Of a stretch of DNA of 14,768 bases, positions 1 through 8,242 are shown piece after piece. Below the pieces are notes generated by a model. It made no database searches. It worked only from the letters and a program-made list of their open reading frames with translations, and was not told the DNA's origin. Numbering within the stretch: position 1 is the first letter of the stretch; the number at the start of each line of letters is the position of its first letter. Source of the DNA: Gracilaria caudata (lineage: Eukaryota; Rhodophyta; Florideophyceae; Gracilariales; Gracilariaceae); contig JASCIV010000670.1 of the NCBI GenBank assembly GCA_030374735.1, positions 1 to 14,768 of the forward strand, given 5' to 3'. A program made the position numbers and the translations under genes.

Positions 1-1106
1 AGACAGTTACAGAAGTATTTTTAGCCAAATTTGACCATTAGAGTCGTTTTTGGTAACACAATGCAACTTCTTTGGAGAACCAGACTTCAAATAGCGCGCA
101 TTGCCACCATATTTAACATATTGGCAGGCTTTTGATCCAATTTTCTTGGAGAACCAAAAACATTGCAAAATGCGCCGTGTGACACGGCGCATTGTTTTGA
201 CAAAAAACCTTTAATTTTACTTATTTATTTCAGGAAAAAAGCGCCATTCTAAATATAAACGACCATAACGGCGAATTCGCCAAAAAGGCCAGCAATGTGC
301 CAAAAGCATGGCTGGAGCTAGATTTTAACCAGATTTTTGCGAACATTAGCTCTAACCTAAATATAGCTAGGCTAGCGCAGCCCCTAGTAGGAGCTTTGCT
401 ATGAACACGTCTATCTTTATTAAAGAAATTTGTAATACGAATAAGTTCTCTTTTCTACATATCAATATCCAATTTATCTTTGTCCTTGCTTTGAACCGGA
501 GTAAGAGAAATTTGCGTTGAATTTGGTGCTAGTCAAGTCACAGGGCCGACGTGAAGTTTTTGGGGAATGTTTCTTATGTTCATGGGCGATTGCAATGGTT
601 GGATGGTAGTTAACGTTGCTCTTGGGAAGAAGCTACTAATAGTAATAGTGCTGTTCCGATTTCATATGTTGGATTTTTTATATACAGTTTCCATTATCCC
701 CCTTAAATTGACCCTTTTCTTGTGTCGTTCGGTTTGGTTGAAGGTTAAAAGCAAGTGTTAGAACTCAATGAAAACATCTAATCTTTAATAGAATGGGAAG
801 GCCCGAATAAAGCCAATTTAAAAGGGTGAATGCAAGGTACAAAAAAAATTTTTAAATAGAATGTTTGTCATGTTTTTCTCAAGACTGGTAGTATCCGTAG
901 TGTTGCTTATGATTTCTGAAGCGAAGAATACATCGAGTTGTTAATATTATTTACCCAGTTGTTGTTTAAGAAGCCCTTCCCAACTACTCGTTTAGCCATT
1001 GCCCATGTACAGCATAGTGATCTTCCCCAATGATGTGAGATCATGTCTAAAATTAATATTAGCGGGTCAGGAGAGAATAGCGGAACATAGTTATCACGAA
1101 GAAGAA
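1..1106. other. AT-rich upstream region without a supported gene
   Basis: This stretch is clearly richer in A and T than most of the window. It holds the palindrome cluster listed separately. It also holds an 11-bp direct repeat, TTGGAGAACCA, at 72-82 and 146-156. A 61-codon minus-strand frame (7-192) begins inside the largest palindrome. It reads YLKSGSPKKL near its middle, loosely like the linker of Tc1-type transposases, but this is too short to call. A hydrophobic + frame at 567-761 is what AT-rich noise gives. An in-frame stop at 993-995 closes the kinase frame upstream, so most of the DNA just before 1107 is probably promoter and leader. Confidence 0.5.
169..376. repeat. Cluster of four palindromes / potential hairpins
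   Basis: Four inverted repeats lie within about 200 bases. At 169-193, two perfect 12-base arms (AATGCGCCGTGT and its complement) flank one central base. At 270-281 is the perfect palindrome GGCGAATTCGCC. At 289-315, 9-base arms CCAGCAATG and CATGGCTGG pair with one mismatch around a 9-base loop. At 366-376, arms GCTAG and CTAGC flank one base. GC-rich stems stand in AT-rich DNA. Such clusters occur in remnants of foldback or miniature inverted-repeat transposons and in protein-binding sites; which applies here cannot be told from one copy. Confidence 0.6.
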
Positions 1107-1970
1107 ATGAGTCGTTTCGACATACATTTCGAGAATGATACCATAAATGGCCAGTGGCAATTAGGGCATGTACTAGGCTCAGGGGCAAAAGGAGTAGTAT
1201 ATTCCGCTACTGACCGAATGGACAGACAAAATTCGGTGGTCATCAAGTTTGCATGCGCTCTTGATGACGATCCGAGATTGGTCAGAGCGGCAACAAACAC
1301 TCTAGCGCACGAAGAAGACATGCTTAGATATCTGAACGAAAAGGCATCCTATTTGAATGTGCCAAAGCTGCTTGATTCCGGCTGTCATAAAGGATATCCG
1401 TACCTTGTGATGACTAGGTTTGGCACAGATGTGGCTACTTTATGGGACAATAGCGGGCACTTTAGTACCTCAACAGTACTCAAAATAACGTACGAGGTAT
1501 TCAACACGGTCAAAGCTCTTCATGAACATGGCATAAGCCATGGAGACATCAAAGGAGCAAATATTGTGTGTGCCGCTCCTGGGCAAGACCAAAGCACTGT
1601 GTACGTAATTGACTTTGGCGAATCTGACCCGCTTACCGCAGAAATGCGTATGAGAGACATCGCCAATATACTCAACCTCATGATCAAAATGCTCTCCAAT
1701 AACAGCCGAGGTCTTTTGGCGGAGATGGAATTTCTACCGGCCGAATGGACTGAGGCGACGGCAGCAATGCAGGAGGAGGTGTACATTAATGTTGAGAAGA
1801 CGTACGACATCCGAAGAGGAGAAAAGTCGCCTTTGCCGGAGGAAATTCGTGCTGTTGTTGATGAGTTCCTGGCTTGCAGTTCACCAAACTACTCTCGATT
1901 GCAGCATCTGCTTCTTGGGGCGTTAACGAGAGTACAAGACTCAAGCAGACCTGAGTTTGACTGGCAGTGA
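1107..1970 (+). CDS. Protein kinase-like protein, CK1/VRK-like N-lobe, apparently no activation segment
   Basis: This is a 287-residue single-domain kinase fold. The glycine loop is GSGAKGVVY (24-32) and the ATP-anchoring lysine is in VVIK (K47). A helix-C glutamate is probably E69 or E70. The hinge region is YLVMTRFG. The catalytic loop is HGDIKGAN (145-152), with D147 as predicted base, and the metal-binding motif is DFG (169-171). HGD in place of HRD and the VPKLLDSG stretch recall the VRK/casein kinase 1 group. After DFG only about ten residues precede a helix-like RMRDIANIL, so the P+1 loop and APE motif appear missing, as in Bud32/RIO-like kinases. The chosen ATG has a purine at -3. An in-frame ATG at 1005 (C at -3) would add 34 residues. 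No intron is seen. Fold assignment is firm; substrate and activity are unknown. Confidence 0.9.
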   Translation: MSRFDIHFENDTINGQWQLGHVLGSGAKGVVYSATDRMDRQNSVVIKFACALDDDPRLVRAATNTLAHEEDMLRYLNEKASYLNVPKLLDSGCHKGYPYLVMTRFGTDVATLWDNSGHFSTSTVLKITYEVFNTVKALHEHGISHGDIKGANIVCAAPGQDQSTVYVIDFGESDPLTAEMRMRDIANILNLMIKMLSNNSRGLLAEMEFLPAEWTEATAAMQEEVYINVEKTYDIRRGEKSPLPEEIRAVVDEFLACSSPNYSRLQHLLLGALTRVQDSSRPEFDWQ

Positions 1971-2173
1971 GACGGTTTGCGTATACTGAATGATTGGGTG
2001 CTCCGCGATTCAGGGTGAGTCACCCATCATGTGCGTCGTGTTCCTCCCACCTTCGGTGCTCCGATACAAAACAAACTTTTCGATACGCGTCACTGACATC
2101 ATGTCGGGAACTGGCAGGATGCCATCGTGTCAGCAGCAGATTCCTCTCAAATCTGATCTTGAGCCAGTCCTGC

Positions 2174-2240
2174 AGCGTACACATCACGCAGCTTACACTA
2201 CAACTTAGCTTACATCACAAATTAGCTTACACTGCAAAGC
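2174..2240. repeat. 17-bp minisatellite, four diverged units
   Basis: Four head-to-tail units begin at 2174, 2190, 2207 and 2224. The last three are each 17 bases and start AGCTTACA. They differ at a few positions (CTACAACTT, TCACAAATT, CTGCAAAGC). The first unit is 16 bases and starts AGCGTACA. The array lies about 200 bases past the kinase stop and overlaps the last codons of the possible minus-strand gene at 2205-2733. It looks like ordinary slippage or unequal-exchange expansion. Confidence 0.7.
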
Positions 2241-2733
2241 TCTTCCTGACCATGCTCCGTACACGTAATGATAGGTGCACAACGCCAACCCCTCACTCGC
2301 CCGGTCCATCCCCTCAAGGTGTCTTCCCAATAGGTCTTCAACGTTTAGCTCCTTCTCTCTCACTTCCATCATGCTCTCTCTCATCATCCGCAGCTGCTGG
2401 AGAAGCTTCTCCATAGGTGTGCTGCGATCTTGCTTCACTGTTGAGTGGTACTGTAACAAAAGTTTCCTCCTTCGAGCAGTTTCGTCGTGCTCTCTTCACA
2501 GCGCCTGTCCTGCTCTGGAACTGAAACCTCTTCACAGAATAGTCGCCTCCTCTCACCACCAGCAAACCCCTCCTCCGATTCAATCTGGAAAAATTGCATC
2601 CCACGCATGTTCAGACTGCATCAGGAGTTGGTTTCAATTGATACCAATACCAATGACCCTTTGTAATCGCCATAGAGATAATGCAATCAACTCTTTCGAC
2701 CTTGGAAGAGATCGAAATGGTTGCAAAGTCCAT
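2205..2733 (-). other. Possible small multi-exon or frame-broken gene
   Basis: Three minus-strand segments look coding but sit in different frames. The first starts at ATG 2733 (MDFATISISSKVERVDC...). The second covers about 2615 to 2438 and is rich in E and R (QIESEEGFAGGERRRLFCEE). The third ends with TAA at 2205-2207 and contains a likely helical stretch, MEKLLQQLRMMRESMMEV. The opposite strand reads as a serine/leucine/cysteine-rich frame, the usual shadow of an E/R-rich gene. Segments one and two could join by an intron starting at 2650 or 2644 (GTATTG or GTATCA) and ending GATGCAG at 2616. Segments two and three could join by a GTGAGA (2556) to CAACAG (2438) intron, a GTTTCA (2527) to TTACAG (2451) intron, or a simple indel. 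The product is not recognised, and the gene may be decayed. Confidence 0.35.
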
Positions 2734-2740
2734 TGCTTAA

Positions 2741-3816
2741 CGAGCTGAAATTTCTGTCACAATACGGCGCTGGAAGCGCCTTTCAGCCGACGGCACGCTC
2801 CATTGCCTGTACCGCATGATGAAAAGCGAAAGCACGTACCTCGCCCGTCAGCACCATCATGGTTATATGATGTATAGTTGAGAACATAAAACTTGTCCCC
2901 ATGTTCTCAGGCATACACATCACTAGCGAGCGGATTCAGTTGGGCCATGCGGCTCTGTCGTATACTTACATCGGGCTCTAGGGCTTTTCTGCCTCGTACG
3001 AAGTTGTATTCTTTACGAAGCGGTTCTGAGTGGTGCCACCGACGTGCTCATTCAGCTATCGTCTCGGATGCTTCGGAGTTTCGCAAATGCCAACGTGAGC
3101 AGAGTTGGCAAGTAGATCCATGTACGACACGCAGTGATTCACAAGAGACTGGCATGAACATCAAAATAAGGGAAATCAGGGCAATAGGTTTTCTCGCTGT
3201 ATACCGAAATCTCAAGCGAAATGACCTTTGCGGTACCAGGGAAAATAAACCGCTGATGTTGGCAAAGGATGTGTAGGTGTCGCACTCTGCGTGTACCACT
3301 GACCGTACCTTCCATCCCCTTCGTCGGGGCAGGAAGATGAGGTGATGGGGTAATCACGAGTGTCTGACTGCATATGACATTATCTCGCATACATGCTGAC
3401 ATGTGCCGAAGCCTGAACGAGATGCGCTGCTGTCGGATTACTCGGCAATGGGCCTTGGAGGTTGCATTCGTACCCGGCCAGCAATTGTGTCATTGATTAG
3501 GAGTACTCATCTCATTTTCTTACAAACTTGCTTCCAATTTGGATGAGCATGACTCGTGCATCAGTAGATACTTACCCCCGTCAATATGGACGCTGTTTGA
3601 TCCTGCTGATCCTCGAGAAGATTCGCTCCGCTTTGAAACCCTGGCTTCGCCACATCATCTAATGTAGAAACTGTTCTGTATCCGCGTTAGTCAACTCCAT
3701 GTGCTACCAATCGCATTCTGTTGTCTTACTGTATATTCCACATTTATCTATGTCTATTCACGAATACGTGTTTGGGGCGTCTGTTATGAAAGTCCCATGA
3801 GGTCACATCAGATCAG
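2741..3816. other. Gene-free stretch
   Basis: A 127-codon + frame at 2893-3276 has no recognisable motif, no good start context and no compositional sign of coding, and overlapping minus frames are no better. No repeat, tRNA or mobile-element signature was recognised. The right end is probably the promoter region of the cysteine-rich gene. Confidence 0.4.
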
Positions 3817-3823
3817 TATAAAA
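3817..3823 (+). promoter_or_regulatory. TATA box of the cysteine-rich protein gene
   Basis: TATAAAA, in the context CAGTATAAAATCG, lies 133 bases before the ATG at 3950. Initiation about 30 bases downstream would give a 5' leader of roughly 100 bases. The exact TATA consensus and sensible spacing support both the promoter and the chosen start codon. The transcription start itself is inferred. Confidence 0.55.
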
Positions 3824-3949
3824 TCGCATCGTCAAGTACCCCAAGAGCTCTTCCCCATCGACACCATCCCAGCTCCAAGATTTCTCGGCGTTCCACACCA
3901 TTGTTTGACCTCCTTTCTCGCGAGCAGAGCATTCGTCATACAGATCACC

Positions 3950-4447
3950 ATGACCCATTTCAACCGTTCACATTTCATCGGCTTTTCGTTCGTATTCTTG
4001 TTGCTATGTCTGTCGACATCATCCGTCGAAGCGTGCAACAGCATGCTGTGCATTGGAATGCAAAAGGAATGCATGAAAGGAAATACGTTTATGTGCAAAC
4101 CTTGTACGAAGTTGTGCGTGGACGAAGATTGTTACGGTCTAGCATCGAAATGTATTGAGCGTATACCGCCCCCGACCATTGTAGCAGATTCTGAAGAATG
4201 CACTGAAGAAGACGAGTGCAGTGACTCCTCCGAGATTGTAGAGCACATGGCAAAGGCGGTGGAACTGGCCGGTGTAAGTGCAGTGCAAAAGATGAAGGGC
4301 GAGGTTGATATACCGTCGCCATGTAGCTTACTGCTGAGATTGTTGTGCAAGCAAGCTTGCAAACGGGCTCGTGATGCTTGCAAAGAGCTGTCGCCTTTCC
4401 CTAAACTTTGCAACCCTCCGTATGAAGTGTGCTTGAAAGCATGCTAG
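3950..4447 (+). CDS. Small cysteine-rich secreted protein
   Basis: This 165-residue protein is not recognised as a known family. Residues 1-28 form a signal peptide: a short basic start, hydrophobic core FIGFSFVFLLLCL, and a likely cleavage after SVEA-28. The predicted mature protein has 17 cysteines. Eight lie in residues 29-68 (spaced CNSMLC, CKPC, CVDEDC), two in an acidic linker (SEECTEEDEC), and seven in the last third, beginning CSLLLRLLCKQAC and ending with a terminal C. Between linker and C-terminal cluster is a probable helix, EIVEHMAKAVELAG. The layout suggests two disulfide-bonded modules joined by an acidic hinge, acting outside the cell or in the wall. The frame is open upstream, but this ATG has ideal context (CACC-ATG-A), is followed at once by the signal peptide and sits behind the TATA box. 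Function is unknown. Confidence 0.72.
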   Translation: MTHFNRSHFIGFSFVFLLLCLSTSSVEACNSMLCIGMQKECMKGNTFMCKPCTKLCVDEDCYGLASKCIERIPPPTIVADSEECTEEDECSDSSEIVEHMAKAVELAGVSAVQKMKGEVDIPSPCSLLLRLLCKQACKRARDACKELSPFPKLCNPPYEVCLKAC

Positions 4448-6520
4448 TACTTGTGGAAATGATTTTGACAATGATGGTATTGCGTGCTCCAGCACGAATA
4501 GCGTCAGAGATCCTTTAATGTTTGGCACAAGATCTCCCGCCGATTGATCGGATCTCATTGCTCTGCGGTTTTAGGCGGGTTTTCCCAGAGTGAAAAAAAA
4601 AAGATTAAAAGCACAGAAAACAAATCTGAGCCTTAATTGTACCTACTTCCCTCCATGAGAATACAAATTGCGGGTGTTGACTTCTTTGGCAAAGGTTACC
4701 TAGGCATAGTACCTTGAAATATGTCTGTGATTTCGGGCTTCTTCGACTTCTACACACCTCACTTGTCATTGTCAACGAGAGACAAGCGTGAGGACGCATT
4801 GTAGGGAAGAAAACGTGGTGTTCACTATTATAGGCGTTCACGATATTCTGGGATTGCTTATGTCAGCGTTTAGCGGAGAATCGAGCAGCGCCACTTGATG
4901 ACGTGGGCAGTCAGCTTTTGTACCGTGTCATGTGCACGTGGCAAAGTGTACATGTCAATGACATTGTGTGAACATAGATACAAACAGTTTGTATTCCGAA
5001 GCTCATCTTGATGAACGTCGCACATAATACATGGCGCATGCTTGTGCACGTGTTCATGATGTACACGTTTACACTTCTATGCCACGTACGTGTACTTCGC
5101 TGAATCAAATCGAGCATATGCGCGTTCCAGACGCTCTCGCAAAACGTCTCTAAACGACGTCGAATATCCGCGCCCTGGCTGTGGTGCGTCGTTGTAGACG
5201 ACGCCGTTGGCAGGCACCATTGTCGCAGCGGGACGTCAACAATTTCGTCCCGAAAAGCAGCGAGTTGTATGAGGTGCCGTCAGGGAGCAAAATATCTGCG
5301 CTGCTCGTCTTTACCGGAACGGGATGTTTTGCGCGTGGCGCGATGGCTACCACACAATATTCGGTTGGTGCTTTGCCTTTGGGAAGCTGTTAGGCTGGGG
5401 AGTGTATCACAGTCTCGCCGACACTCGCTTGGCTTATCTTTCTTGAAGGAGAAGTGAAGAATGTGAATGTGCTGTAATGCTTTTGAGGTGCGGGGAGGTT
5501 GCATGAGGTTGTGGATGTCGCAAAGAGGAACGGACAAGTCACTTTTCAAAAGCGATTGGAAGACGCGTCATGCTTTATCCCATGTCTCGCAGTTAAGGTT
5601 GTTGGCACAAGATGCTCTCCCAAGTACTCATGGAAAACGGTTGCTCGTCATACAGGAGAGCGGTATGAGGCTCATCAGCGCGGCAGTCACGCCGATCAAG
5701 GCGCTGTACTGTGAGGCGAAACGACACCGAGCGTGTCGTGGTTACAGCATGCGCCCACTCAAATTTAGCTTGGAGAGTCTCAAAGCGCCCTTCTCAACGA
5801 AGCTCACGTAGTCTTACCACCACCTCAGCTCCTTCCTGCCGTTTCGCTTGTGAGATATTTTGCCGATGCCGCCGCCCGGTCGCCCCATTTTTTTATTTTT
5901 CAAAATTCATGACATCTTGTTTGCTCTTACGCAAGTGCCGCCTTGGCGCCGAAACACGAAGCTGCGGTTGTATGAACCAGTGGTCTGGCAACTTCATCAC
6001 CATACAACTGATGGCTGGCCGTCTATCGGCTTCCGTTTCCGGTTCTGTGTTCTCGGAAAGATTTGCGATTCATGAAGCTTGCCGTGCGTCGCAAACTGGA
6101 GTGGACGAGCTTGGACATAGCGTTCATAGACGTGCGGTGGAATGAGAGTGATGGAGAAACAGCCAGCTGATTCGAGAGTGACGTGTGAAAACGCAACTGT
6201 GGTTGCATGCTGCACTATCACGATATGGCCATGTTCTGGTTCCTTCGCAATCCTTCACCGTGTGATTTAGTCGCAGCAGTGGGGAGCTGTAACAGGTTGG
6301 GAGATAAGCACAGCGACGAAGTGTATGACCGACAAAAACAAGCGGACTAGAAAGTGTGGTAACACTTCGAGGACAGGTTTAATTTCTGAGTTGTACAAAT
6401 GCGTTGGAAGAAACAGCTACGTACATATAGCGGAGCAACGCTTAACATCGCAAAGCACAAACCACAGCCCAATCACAGCATCAGCAGTAGCAGTGCATGT
6501 AAAGCAGCCAGATGCTACAC
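4448..6520. other. Gene-poor region
   Basis: No gene could be supported. It begins with the 3' flank of the cysteine-rich gene, including an A-run near 4594. The inverted-repeat block is listed separately. From 5150 to 6145 several overlapping frames of 60-144 codons occur on both strands (minus 5150-5353 and 5280-5549; plus 5467-5811 and 5711-6145). None has a recognisable motif, a good ATG context and a clean reading together, and several begin at non-ATG codons. A spliced gene at 5150-5811 cannot be excluded. Confidence 0.4.
4931..5087. repeat. Dense inverted-repeat block with two G-box (CACGTG) sites
   Basis: The 10-base word TGTGCACGTG occurs at 4931-4940 and 5043-5052, each containing CACGTG, the classic G-box/E-box core for bHLH and bZIP factors. 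Long-range pairing is possible: ACGTGGC (4936-4942) with GCCACGT (5081-5087), and AAGTGTA (4944-4950) with TACACTT (5070-5076). Inside lie the palindrome ATACAAAC-A-GTTTGTAT (4978-4994) and the hairpin TCATC-TT-GATGA (5003-5014). It could be a regulatory array, a structured RNA or a transposon remnant. No certain gene lies immediately beside it. Confidence 0.5.
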
Positions 6521-7234
6521 TCACGCAGTACGCACGCGAACCAAGTGGAACGCATGCAGGAACTTTTGAACAAGACTTCGAGGCCGTTTTTTCTTGTGTT
6601 CCAGAAGCACGAATGACACACTGAGGTCTCCTCGATCCAGGTCCGAGGCGTGGAAAGTTCGAGAGTGTTTCAGCAAGGCTTCCTGATGATCAAAGCGATG
6701 TGGTAACGTTTGTCTCCCGGTTGTGGCAGAGGGTTTAAGCGGATAATCATGGCGCTCATTGTTGGGTATGTGAGCACTGTATGCACGATGGAGACGGTCT
6801 GATCGCGCTTTCGGTGCGGGATGGAAGGAAGATTTGGGCGGTGCCGATACACGTTGATGTACTGGCGCATCACGCTTGTCGTGAACACTGACAAGCACAC
6901 TTCCTTCACAATTCGACTGCAAAGGCGATACACAAGACATTTGTCTCGGAATGCACAAGCTTTGGATGACCACCGGTGCGGTGTTGAAACGCGCCAACTT
7001 ATCATCCTCCTGTTCCATGTCTTCGGACGATGACGGAAGATGCAGCGAATTACGACGTCGTGATTCATCATACTCGTCCCATCCTTCTTCTTCATCGGAG
7101 GAAATGTCGAAATCGGAGCTCACTTCCGGTCCCTTGTTCACTGACGCCTCCTCCATTTGAGCCGTGCGTCGAAACGATCTGCGAAACGGATGCGATCGAT
7201 GTACGCGTTGAAAGCAACGACGAAACTTCCCCAT
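6521..7234 (-). CDS. Basic/acidic, phosphosite-rich protein of unknown function
   Basis: The frame gives 237 residues from an ATG in strong context (GCGGCG-ATG-G). The frame stays open further upstream, but that part is a proline/arginine/serine-rich artefact of skewed DNA. The N-terminus (1-24) is strongly basic, GKFRRCFQRVHRSHPFRRSF. Around residues 39-58 is an acidic run with a casein kinase 2-type site (SSDEEEGWDEYDES) followed by RRRNS. Several arginine-directed sites follow: RFNTAP, QRVSAPP, HRAYSAHIP, SRTFH, RPRS. RFNTAP has the R-x-x-T-x-P spacing that 14-3-3 proteins bind when phosphorylated. The C-terminus is basic again (EHKKKRPRSLVQKFLHAF). No globular domain was recognised; it is probably a disordered regulatory protein. 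Intron-exon structure is unverified. Confidence 0.58.
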   Translation of the reverse strand: MGKFRRCFQRVHRSHPFRRSFRRTAQMEEASVNKGPEVSSDFDISSDEEEGWDEYDESRRRNSLHLPSSSEDMEQEDDKLARFNTAPVVIQSLCIPRQMSCVSPLQSNCEGSVLVSVHDKRDAPVHQRVSAPPKSSFHPAPKARSDRLHRAYSAHIPNNERHDYPLKPSATTGRQTLPHRFDHQEALLKHSRTFHASDLDRGDLSVSFVLLEHKKKRPRSLVQKFLHAFHLVRVRTA

Positions 7235-8240
7235 CGCCGCCGCATCGCCGCGCACCGAAGCGTGCAGTGGCTTGCGCGCGCGGGAAGATGCGAAGGAGGC
7301 GGAGAGCTCGGAGCTACCGAAGGAGGCGGCGCGTACGGGACGGAATGCGGGGGGAAAGTGTGGAGAGACACGGTGGGAGGGGGAGGAAGAGGAATGGGTG
7401 TTGGGGGGGAAGATGATGCGACGGTAGCGCAGTCGGGTGTGCGCGAAGTCTGGTTGACGAGGGAGTTGGGGGACCACGGTGGAAGCGCGTTCGTGCGGAC
7501 GACGGAGCTCGTATAGTTGGTATGGATCGACGTGCGACGGGTGACGCTGAAAGCGCGCGGACGTGGGGCGGACGAAGACGCTCATAGTTGGTGGTTCGCG
7601 ATTTCGGATGGCGTGTGCGGAAAGAGGATGGGAGGGGAGAGTGGACGTGGGGAGATGGTGGAGGGGAGCGCGGGGGTTTTACGCGGCGCGTGGGCGATGA
7701 GCGGAAGGGGGGCTGAGCTGTAAGACAGCGCGTGCGGGGCACGCGCGTGACGCGCGGCGGGGGTGGAGGCGCTCGTGCCGCGCGCCTGTGGCTGGCGCGA
7801 GATGACGAGAACGCGAGAGAGGGGGCCGCACGGTGCTCGACTTGCGTTGTGGCGAGTTTGTTGGCGGTTTTGGGAGTGTTTTGCGGGTCTTTGAAGACGC
7901 ATGAGGGGGCGGGGCTGTTGTTACGGGTTGGCGATTGGCACGATGTGACGGTCCAATGGGGCTGCAGATGCTGGGGCTTGTGTTCAGGTGGTGGTCCGTA
8001 GCGGGTGAGCCCTGGTGAAGGGCGGGATAACTGTTTGTGATTTGGTTGCGGCGGTGAATGACCAATCACCAACAGCTCGGCTGGGTGGTACGGAGCAATC
8101 AATTGTGACGGACAAGACGCTTCTCTGAATCCTCATCTTCGATTCGCGCGTAGCACCTTCATTCTCATGGTTAGCCTTTCGAGGGCTTCATGAGTCGTCC
8201 GCCGACGAGCAGGAACGCCCAGCTTTAGACTTCATAGCAA
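7235..8240. other. G-rich, strand-asymmetric region upstream of the phosphosite-rich gene
   Basis: From about 7260 to 7730 the + strand is heavily purine- and G-rich, so the minus strand is C/T-rich. This produces long proline/serine/arginine frames on the minus strand (7314-8102, 7679-8065) that are compositional artefacts. A possible G-quadruplex lies at 7375-7409 with runs of 3, 5, 3 and 7 G, though one loop is long. The region is directly upstream of the start at 7234 and probably includes its promoter and leader. No TATA box was found. Confidence 0.45.
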
Positions 8241-8242
8241 AA

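Noticed and set aside
7..192. 61-codon minus frame with YLKSGSPKKL, possibly a Tc1-type transposase linker
   Set aside because: Too short and only loosely similar; no DDE motif or terminal repeat pair was found to support it.
1005..1106. N-terminal extension of the kinase from the ATG at 1005
   Set aside because: That ATG has C at -3 and the added residues show no kinase feature; the ATG at 1107 has better context and fits the domain start. It remains possible.
2893..3276. 127-codon + frame
   Set aside because: No motif, start context or coding-like composition; overlapping minus frames are equally open.
5467..6145. Overlapping + frames of 114 and 144 codons
   Set aside because: Weak start context, no recognisable motif, and several frames open at once; not enough to call a gene.
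6325..6624. 99-codon + frame overlapping the 3' end of the minus-strand gene
   Set aside because: It shares its last 100 bases with a better supported gene and has no recognisable feature.
7314..8102. 262-codon proline/serine/arginine-rich minus-strand frame
   Set aside because: It is explained by the C-rich minus strand in this block. Two other minus frames here have the same composition, with no domain and no good start.
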